Source: Deltaproteobacteria bacterium | Lineage (GTDB): Bacteria; Myxococcota_A; UBA796; UBA2385 | Assembly: GCA_016845285.1 (NCBI GenBank) | Contig: JAERSX010000974.1 | Location: 1 to 6,317 of the forward strand | Length of the DNA stretch: 6,317 nt | Direction: 5' to 3' | Shown: piece by piece, positions 1-5,696 of the stretch | How the letters are laid out: each line of letters starts with the position of its first letter | Numbering within the stretch: position 1 is the first letter of the stretch | Program-made: the position numbers and the translations under genes | The notes under the pieces: model-generated | Database searches by the model: none | What the model was told of the DNA's origin: nothing | What the model saw: only the letters and a program-made list of their open reading frames with translations

Positions 1-1128
1 CTCTGGTACTGGTGGCTCGGCCTCTGGATGGGAGACGCTCCCTCCCTGACTCGGATCCACCTCGCGGCGCTGCTGCCCACGGTGGCCATGGCCGTGGGCT
101 TCGCCCTCCTCGGTGGCCGTCTCGGGCATCGGTGGTCGGGCCTCGCCGTGCTGGCGCTTCCACCGGTGCTGGCCCAGGTCTTGCGGGCCGACCTCGACCT
201 CCCTCTGCTGGCCGTGTTCCCCTGGGCCTTGCTGGCGCTGCTCGATCGCCGCTGGCGTAGCTTCGCCCTGCTGGGATTTCTCGCACCCTGGCTCAAGGAG
301 CCCGGGGTCATCCTCGCGGCGCCCGCGGTGCTGGTGTGCATCGCCGATCGTCAGCCAAGGCTCGCGGCGCTGAGTCCCCTGCTGGGTCTGGGCGCCTGGG
401 CCCTGGTCCACGGGGGCCTCGCCCAGCCCGAGCGGCTGCCATTCACGCTGTCCGGCTGGCTCACCGATCTCGGTCTCGCAGGCCGGATCCTGCTCTGGGA
501 ACAGGGCCGCTGGGCGCTGCTGCTGGGGATGTGGGGTCTTTGGCAGCGCGGGGCAACCCGTGAGCGAGCGATGGTCCTCGGCGGCCTGGTCCTCACCTGG
601 TGGGTCTTCTTCGCCACCGTGGGCTTCTTCGCTGGGCGGGGGAGCTTGGACACCCTGACCCACATCCGGTACTTCTTGCCCGGAATGGCCGTGGCCGCCG
701 TGCTCCTCGCCCGTCGCTGGCCATTGCTGGCCCTGCCTGGCCTCTGGTTCGCCTGGCAGCCCAATGCATTCGGTCCCGAGGCATCGGTCTACGGCCTGGA
801 CGCGGCCCGGGCAGAACGGGAGGCGGCGCCATGGATCGCCGAGCAGGTGGCCGCGGGACGACGGGTCTGGGTGGGCAGCTACCAGGCGGCCGGGCTGTCT
901 CAGCCGTGGGCAGGAATCGTCGACGAGCCCGTGGGCTCCGTGCAGATCTACGCCCTGGGCACCGACCCGCGGGCCCTGGAGGGAGGCGACCTGCTGGTGG
1001 TGGCCGCCTACGGGGAGCCCGCCGGTGCCCTGCTCAAGGCCGTGCAGCACGAGGCGGCCGGGGAGTGGACGGTGCGCCACGCCACGGTCCGAGCCTTCGA
1101 GGTGACCCGACGGTGGGACCAGCGCTAG
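1..1128 (+). CDS. GT-C membrane glycosyltransferase, GT39/PMT-like, 5' partial
   Basis: This is the C-terminal 375 residues of an integral-membrane sugar transferase. Such enzymes usually move a sugar from a polyprenyl-phosphate donor to a lipid, glycan or protein on the outer face of the inner membrane. Residue numbers here count from base 1. The frame is open from base 1, and the opening LWYWWLGLWM matches the usual 'HPPLYYLLLALWM' block that lies well inside GT39/PMT_2 proteins. The Met codon at base 28 is therefore internal, and the true start, with the catalytic acidic first loop, lies outside the window. About eight to nine hydrophobic spans are visible at roughly 20-255, for example 52-62, 69-82, 105-115, 120-140, 190-212 and 226-254. 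Family-like landmarks are LKEPG at 98-102 and RYFLPG at 223-228. A soluble tail follows, from about 260 to 375. The acceptor and sugar cannot be told. The gene ends 51 bases before pheT and may belong to a different unit. I am confident of the fold class, less so of the exact family. Confidence 0.75.
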   Translation, partial: LWYWWLGLWMGDAPSLTRIHLAALLPTVAMAVGFALLGGRLGHRWSGLAVLALPPVLAQVLRADLDLPLLAVFPWALLALLDRRWRSFALLGFLAPWLKEPGVILAAPAVLVCIADRQPRLAALSPLLGLGAWALVHGGLAQPERLPFTLSGWLTDLGLAGRILLWEQGRWALLLGMWGLWQRGATRERAMVLGGLVLTWWVFFATVGFFAGRGSLDTLTHIRYFLPGMAVAAVLLARRWPLLALPGLWFAWQPNAFGPEASVYGLDAARAEREAAPWIAEQVAAGRRVWVGSYQAAGLSQPWAGIVDEPVGSVQIYALGTDPRALEGGDLLVVAAYGEPAGALLKAVQHEAAGEWTVRHATVRAFEVTRRWDQR

Positions 1129-1136
1129 CGCCCACG

Positions 1137-1161
1137 CGCCCGGTCGGGCGGGATACGTCCC
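1137..1161 (+). repeat. Two short overlapping inverted repeats upstream of pheT
   Basis: CGCCC (1137-1141) pairs perfectly with GGGCG (1146-1150) around a GGTC loop. GGGA (1150-1153) pairs with TCCC (1158-1161) around TACG, a loop of the UNCG type. The two hairpins share base 1150, so they compete at one base pair. There is no T-run after either, so they do not look like an intrinsic terminator for the glycosyltransferase gene. Stems this short arise often by chance in high-GC DNA, so a regulatory role is only a possibility. Confidence 0.3.
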
Positions 1162-1167
1162 CTCGTC

Positions 1168-1174
1168 GAAGAGG
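1168..1174 (+). promoter_or_regulatory. Shine-Dalgarno of pheT
   Basis: GAAGAGG ends five bases before the ATG at 1180. It supports this start over downstream in-frame Met codons, as does the start of the protein (MRVPLSLLQQL), which matches the usual PheT N-terminus. The GAGG at 1171-1174 can pair with CCTC at 1161-1164, and GGTCCC at 1173-1178 can pair with GGGACC at 1115-1120 in the end of the upstream gene. Both pairings would mask the site. Confidence 0.6.
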
Positions 1175-1179
1175 TCCCC

Positions 1180-3423
1180 ATGCGCGTCCCCTTGTCCCTC
1201 CTACAGCAGCTCGCGCCCGTCGAGCTCGACGACACGCTGACGGTCGATGAGCTCGCCCGCGTCATGAACGCCCGGGTGAGCGAAGTGGAGCACGTCCACC
1301 GCCACGCCATCGACCTGAGTGCGTTCCAGGTGGTGCGCAATCCAGCGGGTTGGTGGGAAGCCCGCCACGCCGACGGTCGCCCCGCGACCGAGGCCGACCT
1401 CGGCATCGGCGACGACACCAAGGACCCCGTCGTCCTCGGCCCCGATCTGGCCGGCGCTGACGAGGCCCCCGATCTGCGGACGGCCCTCGATCTCGACGAC
1501 CCCGTCATCGAGTTCGACCTCGAACCCAACCGTCCTTATCTCTTCAGCCTCGCCGGAATGGCTCGCGACGCGTGCGCCATCTGGGGGGTGGACTTCCAGG
1601 CGCTCGAGCTGGGGTCGTCGGACTGGGCCCCGCTGGAGGGCATCGCCATCGACGTGCAGGCCACCGAGCTGGTCCCCCGCTACTGCGCCCTCGAGGTCTC
1701 CGGGCTCCAGGTGGGCCCCTCACCCCAGTGGCTCCAGAACGCCGTCCGAAAGCTGGGCATGCGCCCCATCAACAACATCGTGGACAGCGCGAACCTCGTG
1801 ATGCTCGAGCTCGGTGAGCCCATGCACACCTTCGACCGCCGCCAGATCCGCTCGGGCGCCATCGGCCTGCGGCGGGCGCGTCAGGACGAGACCATCACCA
1901 CCCTCGACGGAGTCGAGCGCAAGCTGAACCCGGACATCCTGTTGGTCACCGACGGCGACCGCCCCGTGGCCCTGGCCGGCATCATGGGCTCGGCCGAGTC
2001 CGGCGTGCAGCCCGACACCACCGAGCTGATCATCGAAGCTGCAGCCTTCGACATGGGCAACGTCCGCTTCGCGTCGCGACGCCTGGGGCTTCGCACCGAG
2101 GCCAGCTTGCGCTTCGAGAAGGGCCTGCCCGCCAGCGGAGTGAAGCCCGCCCTGGCCCGCCTGGCCCTGGTGCTCCAGCAGGTGGGTGGCCCGAACGTGA
2201 CCATCGGCGGCTTCGTCGACTACTGGCCCGAGCCAGAGGCCCCACGGGTGGTCTCCCTCGACCCGGATCGGGTGCGACGCCGCATGGGAATGGACGTGCC
2301 CACCGACCGGATGGCTGAGATCTTGACGGTGCTGGGCTGCCAGGTGAGCCCGACCGAGGCTGGCCTCGAGGTCGTGCTGCCCGACCACCGCCCCGACCTC
2401 CGCATCCACGAAGATCTGGAGGAGGAGGTGGGCCGCATCCACGGCTACGAGCACGTGGTGTCCGCCCTACCGACCGCCCACCTGGCGCCGGTCGCCCACA
2501 ACCCGCGCATCCAGAAGGCCAGCCAGGTACGCGACGTGCTGAGCGCCCATGGCCTCGACGAGGTCCACCTCGGCGCCTGGGTCAACGCCGCCGAGCTGGA
2601 GACCTGGGGCCTGTCGCAAGACGACGTGGTGACCCTCAAGAACCCGCTGACCCAGGACTGGACCACCTTCCGGCCCACGGCCTGGCCCATGGTGGTCACG
2701 GCGGTGCGCGAGAACCGCAAGCACTTCGAGCGCTTCGGGCTCTACGAGGTCGCTCAGCGCTATCGGCGGGGCGCCGACGGAAAGATCGACGAGCAGCCTC
2801 ATCTCTCCGGGGCCATCGCCGCCCCGGGAGACGACCCCGAGGGTGTCCGCTTCTACACCGCCCGTGACGCCGTGCTGGCCGTGTGCCATGAGCTGGGGCG
2901 CCCGGTGACCGTCGACGGCCTGAAGGCCACGGAGCTCCCGGGCTGGATGGCACCCCACAGTCTCCACCCCGCGCGGGCGGCCGTGATCCTCGCCGAGGGC
3001 GTGGCCATCGGCATCGTGGGAGAGCTCCACCCCGCCATGGTGCGCACCCTGGGTCTCCGCGAGGCCCCTGTGCTCTTCGCGTTGGATCTCGCGCCGCTCT
3101 ACGGCCACGTGCCCGCGCTCATCCGCTACACGCCCCCACCGCGCTTCCCCAGCGTGGAAGCCCACGTCAACGTGCGCGCGCCGCGCCGCCTCTACGCCGC
3201 CGACGTGCTCGCTCAGATCACCGCCCCCGGGCTGGTCCGCAGCACCGTTCGCGACGTGTGGACCGGCGCTGGCGTGGCCCCGGACGAGAAGCGCCTGACC
3301 CTCGAGCTGGAGTTCAACCATCCCGAGCGCTCCCTCACCCACGAGGAGGTGGCGGCGCGGCTCAAGGACCTCAAGAGCCAGATCGAGGCAGGAGGCCGCC
3401 TCCAGGTCGAGATCCCCGCGTGA
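1180..3423 (+). CDS. pheT: Phenylalanyl-tRNA synthetase beta subunit, EMAP domain reduced
   Basis: The 747-residue beta subunit of the cytoplasmic alpha2-beta2 enzyme that charges tRNA-Phe. Beta supplies tRNA binding and hydrolytic editing of Tyr-tRNA-Phe; catalysis is on PheS. Order of domains: N-terminal helix segment (1-38); a short stretch where the EMAP/B2 OB fold should be (39-72); the conserved DLGIGDD and EPNRPY segments (73-79, 115-120); the B3/B4 editing module, with RPINNIVD at 195-202, N205, H216 in MHTFD and E286 in IIEAAAFD; B5, ending in DHRPDLR and EEEVGRIHGYE (about 360-430); the B6/B7 catalytic-like core (about 435-640), with LKNPLT and GELHPAM; and a C-terminal FDX-ACB anticodon-binding domain (about 648-747) with FNHPERSLTHEEV. 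It is about 48 residues shorter than E. coli PheT (795), because HPNADKL-, VCGAPN- and GM.CS-type motifs are absent. The usual VTN in the editing pocket reads SAN (203-205). No pheS lies in the window. The family assignment is secure. Confidence 0.96.
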   Translation: MRVPLSLLQQLAPVELDDTLTVDELARVMNARVSEVEHVHRHAIDLSAFQVVRNPAGWWEARHADGRPATEADLGIGDDTKDPVVLGPDLAGADEAPDLRTALDLDDPVIEFDLEPNRPYLFSLAGMARDACAIWGVDFQALELGSSDWAPLEGIAIDVQATELVPRYCALEVSGLQVGPSPQWLQNAVRKLGMRPINNIVDSANLVMLELGEPMHTFDRRQIRSGAIGLRRARQDETITTLDGVERKLNPDILLVTDGDRPVALAGIMGSAESGVQPDTTELIIEAAAFDMGNVRFASRRLGLRTEASLRFEKGLPASGVKPALARLALVLQQVGGPNVTIGGFVDYWPEPEAPRVVSLDPDRVRRRMGMDVPTDRMAEILTVLGCQVSPTEAGLEVVLPDHRPDLRIHEDLEEEVGRIHGYEHVVSALPTAHLAPVAHNPRIQKASQVRDVLSAHGLDEVHLGAWVNAAELETWGLSQDDVVTLKNPLTQDWTTFRPTAWPMVVTAVRENRKHFERFGLYEVAQRYRRGADGKIDEQPHLSGAIAAPGDDPEGVRFYTARDAVLAVCHELGRPVTVDGLKATELPGWMAPHSLHPARAAVILAEGVAIGIVGELHPAMVRTLGLREAPVLFALDLAPLYGHVPALIRYTPPPRFPSVEAHVNVRAPRRLYAADVLAQITAPGLVRSTVRDVWTGAGVAPDEKRLTLELEFNHPERSLTHEEVAARLKDLKSQIEAGGRLQVEIPA

Positions 3424-4844
3424 CCTCCTGCCTGCGGCTGGGCGCGCTCGCGGTGACACTCGCCGCCTGCGGCCCGGGCAGCGCCGACGATCGCGTCGTC
3501 GTCCTCGGCCTCGATGGCCTGGACCGCCTCATGGTGGAGGCCCTGACCGAGGAGGGTCGGCTCCCGGCCTTCGCACGCCTGCAGGCCGAGGGCGCCACCG
3601 CCGACCTGAACGTGACCGGCCCGGTGCTCTCCCCCATCATCTGGACATCCATGGCCAGCGGGTACCCCGGCGAGGTCCACGGGATCGGCGGCTGGACCAC
3701 GGAGGCCGGCCGCACCTTCACCGCCGCCGACGTGCGCACCCACCGCCTGTGGGATGTGGCCAGTGCGGCGAACCAGGCCAGCGTGGTGTCGGGCTACCTC
3801 ATGACCTGGCCGGCGAGCCCTGTTCCCGGGGCGGTGTTGAGCGACCGCTTCGCCTGGGCCTTCCCCATGAACAAGGACCCGACCGACCCCTCGCTGGAGC
3901 AGGCCCGGCGCTCGCACGCGGAGCTGGACGCCCTGGTGCAGCCCGCGGCCCTGGCAGAGGGCGCTCGCGCGCTGCAGCTCACCACAGCCGAGCTCGAAGA
4001 ACACGCGCTGTCCTACCAGATCGACGCCTACGGCGGCCCCTTCCACCCCCTCTCCCGCGACCTCCTCCATCTCCGCTTCTGGCAGACGCACTGGGACTCC
4101 CCAGCCTGGGGAACGAGCACGCGGCCGCAGCTGGGCATGATGCACCTGGTCCTCGCCGACCAGGTCAGCCACATCTACTGGCCCTTCCAGGACCCCCTGG
4201 TGCAGCGGGCCCTGCGCACCGACCCCAGCGCCCGGATGAGGGCTGCTGCCGAAGACCGCGCCGAGGCCACCGGACGCCGGGCGTCCCCATACAGCCAGGC
4301 GCCCATCACCGCCGCACAGATCGCAGAGGCCGCGCGCTGGGTCCCCGACGCCTACGAGGCCCTCGACGCCGTGCTCGCCGAGGTCATGGACGACATCGAC
4401 CCCACCGACACCACCCTCATCGTGGTCTCCGACCACGGCTTCCAGAGCTCTCGCAGCCGGCTGGTGCTCAGCGGCGTGCACCGGGTGCCGGCCGTGCTCT
4501 ACGCCTGGGGACATCGGGTGAACGCCGGCGCCGAAGAACCCGATGGACACGTGCTCGACGTGGCGCCCACGCTCTTGAGCTTGCTGAACCTGCCCCTCGC
4601 CCAAGACTTCACCGGCGCCCCCCTCGACGGTCTCTTCGAGCTGCCACCCCCAGCAGAACCCGTTCCCACCTGGCGACTCGACCGTCCCTCGCTGGACCTC
4701 ACCGCCGGCCCGCAGAGCCCCCACGAGGCAGCCCTGCTCGACCAGCTCGAGGCCCTCGGCTACGTCGACGCCCTCGGCGCCCCCTTGCTCGGCGCCAGCC
4801 GCGCTCGCGGCCGCACGCACGCTGGCCACGAGGCCTCGGAGTAG
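3420..4844 (+). CDS. Lipoprotein type I phosphodiesterase (alkaline phosphatase superfamily)
   Basis: A 474-residue predicted lipoprotein hydrolase of phosphate esters or pyrophosphates, likely acting outside the cytoplasmic membrane; its substrate is unknown. I chose the GTG at 3420 because it gives a signal peptide with a lipobox, LAAC at 14-17, and a tight GTGA overlap with the pheT stop, which suggests translational coupling; the Shine-Dalgarno is weak. Family landmarks in order: VVVLGLDGLD with metal ligand D32; LSPIIWTSMASGYPGEVHGI, where S71 falls at the nucleophile position (Thr in NPP enzymes, ten residues before the conserved Gly) and HGI is at 88-90; MMHLVLADQVSHIYW with D247 and H251; VVSDHGF with D338 and H339; H354; DVAPTLLSLLNLP at 380-392; and the C-terminal DQLEALGYVD often seen in this group. 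Residues about 95-235 form a variable insert of unknown fold. All expected metal ligands seem present, so it should be active. It could be a phosphodiesterase, phosphonoacetate-type hydrolase or phosphotransferase. Confidence 0.88.
   Translation: MTSCLRLGALAVTLAACGPGSADDRVVVLGLDGLDRLMVEALTEEGRLPAFARLQAEGATADLNVTGPVLSPIIWTSMASGYPGEVHGIGGWTTEAGRTFTAADVRTHRLWDVASAANQASVVSGYLMTWPASPVPGAVLSDRFAWAFPMNKDPTDPSLEQARRSHAELDALVQPAALAEGARALQLTTAELEEHALSYQIDAYGGPFHPLSRDLLHLRFWQTHWDSPAWGTSTRPQLGMMHLVLADQVSHIYWPFQDPLVQRALRTDPSARMRAAAEDRAEATGRRASPYSQAPITAAQIAEAARWVPDAYEALDAVLAEVMDDIDPTDTTLIVVSDHGFQSSRSRLVLSGVHRVPAVLYAWGHRVNAGAEEPDGHVLDVAPTLLSLLNLPLAQDFTGAPLDGLFELPPPAEPVPTWRLDRPSLDLTAGPQSPHEAALLDQLEALGYVDALGAPLLGASRARGRTHAGHEASE
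4838..4841 (+). promoter_or_regulatory. Shine-Dalgarno of the pseudouridine synthase gene
   Basis: GGAG lies inside the last codons of the phosphodiesterase gene, five bases before the ATG at 4847. Because the ribosome terminating at 4844 ends on this site, the two genes are probably translationally coupled. It fixes the start at 4847, even though the frame stays open far upstream. Confidence 0.6.
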
Positions 4845-4846
4845 CC

Positions 4847-5674
4847 ATGGCCCACCGATTCGTCAGCCAGGCCGAACAGCGCCTCGACAAGGCCATCGCC
4901 GGTCAGACCTCACTGAGCCGCAAGCGGGCCCGCACCCTCATCGGCCGGGGGGGTGTGCGCGTCGACGGCACCGTGCGCGACAAGCCCTTCGCCGTCGTGC
5001 CCAAGGGCGCCATCGTCGAGGTCCGCGCCGTCGCTCAGCCCAAGGGCAGGCCCGACCTCCCCGAGCGCTACCGAGACCCCTGGCTGCTGGCCATCGACAA
5101 GCCCGCGGGCCTGCCCACCCAGGCCACCCGACAGGGCGGCCGCACCCATGTCTACGGGATGCTCGCCGCCAGCGAGCGCTACGTGGGCCTCCACCACCGC
5201 CTCGACACACCCGCCTCCGGGCTGCTGCTCCTCACACTGTCCAAGCAGGCAAACGCCAACATCGCCCAGGGCTTCCGGGAGGGATGGATCCACCGCAGCT
5301 ACCTCGCCGTGGTGCTCGGCGACCCCGGTGCCACGGGCGCCTGGTCTACACCGGTGGACGGCAAGACCGCCCGGACACGCTTCACACGACTCAGCTCCAA
5401 AGACGGCATGAGCGTCATCCGCTGCACCCTGGAGACCGGCCGCACCCACCAGGTCCGTCGCCACGCCGCCGATGCCGGCCATCCCTTGCTGGGCGATCGG
5501 CGCCATGGGGGCGCCGCCGGCCGCGCCTGGCCCCGCCTGGCCCTTCACGCCGCGCTGCTCGAGCTCGACCACCCCGTCACCGAAGAGCCGCTGCGCATCA
5601 CAGCCCCCGTGCCCGCCGACCTCAGCGAGCTCGTGGAACAGGCCGGCGGCGGAGGGGAAGCGGGGAAGCTATGA
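4847..5674 (+). CDS. RluA-family pseudouridine synthase with S4 domain
   Basis: A 275-residue RNA-modifying enzyme that isomerises uridine to pseudouridine, in rRNA (RluC/RluD-like) or tRNA; the target cannot be read from sequence. An N-terminal S4 RNA-binding domain covers about 11-60 (QRLDKAIAG, SRKRARTLI, GGVRVDG). The synthase fold follows: LAIDKPAGLPTQ at 81-92 (motif I-like), HHRLDTPASGLLLL with catalytic Asp D120, then YLAVVLG, GRTHQVRRHAADAGHPLLGD at 198-217 and LALHAALLELDHPVT near the C-terminus. These match the family in order and spacing. The usual 'DTSG' after the catalytic Asp reads TPASG, a tolerated variation. The frame is open for over 1 kb upstream, but homology and the GGAG site fix the start here. 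The gene starts two bases after the phosphodiesterase stop, so it is likely in the pheT transcription unit. Length is short for RluD (about 325) but fits compact family members. Confidence 0.94.
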   Translation: MAHRFVSQAEQRLDKAIAGQTSLSRKRARTLIGRGGVRVDGTVRDKPFAVVPKGAIVEVRAVAQPKGRPDLPERYRDPWLLAIDKPAGLPTQATRQGGRTHVYGMLAASERYVGLHHRLDTPASGLLLLTLSKQANANIAQGFREGWIHRSYLAVVLGDPGATGAWSTPVDGKTARTRFTRLSSKDGMSVIRCTLETGRTHQVRRHAADAGHPLLGDRRHGGAAGRAWPRLALHAALLELDHPVTEEPLRITAPVPADLSELVEQAGGGGEAGKL

Positions 5675-5686
5675 TCCGCCGGACTT

Positions 5687-5690
5687 GGAG
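5687..5690 (+). promoter_or_regulatory. Shine-Dalgarno of the acidic lipoprotein gene
   Basis: GGAG sits six bases before the ATG at 5697, in the 22-base gap after the pseudouridine synthase stop. It supports the 5697 start, as does the signal peptide that follows directly. No promoter-like sequence fits in the gap, so transcription probably continues from upstream. Confidence 0.6.
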
Positions 5691-5696
5691 ACACCC

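Noticed and set aside
1137..1161. Intrinsic terminator between the glycosyltransferase gene and pheT
   Set aside because: The stems are only four to five base pairs and no T-run follows.
1294..1396. Frameshift in pheT hiding an intact EMAP domain
   Set aside because: The other plus-strand frames here give only Arg/Pro/Ser-rich sequence without EMAP motifs, and there is not enough DNA to encode the missing 55-60 residues.
2467..3459. 330-codon minus-strand frame opposite pheT
   Set aside because: The plus strand carries the conserved PheT core and the FDX-ACB domain here. The minus product shows no motif and is low-complexity.
3213..4829. Long open frame on the minus strand opposite the phosphodiesterase (538 codons)
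   Set aside because: It is Gly/Val/His-rich with no recognisable domain, and it mirrors the codon pattern of the well-supported plus-strand gene. Long antisense frames are expected in high-GC coding DNA.
3749..4846. In-frame upstream extension of the pseudouridine synthase to base 3749
   Set aside because: The extension is Arg/Pro/Gly-rich shadow sequence of the phosphodiesterase gene. Homology begins at the S4 domain just after 4847, where a GGAG site is present.
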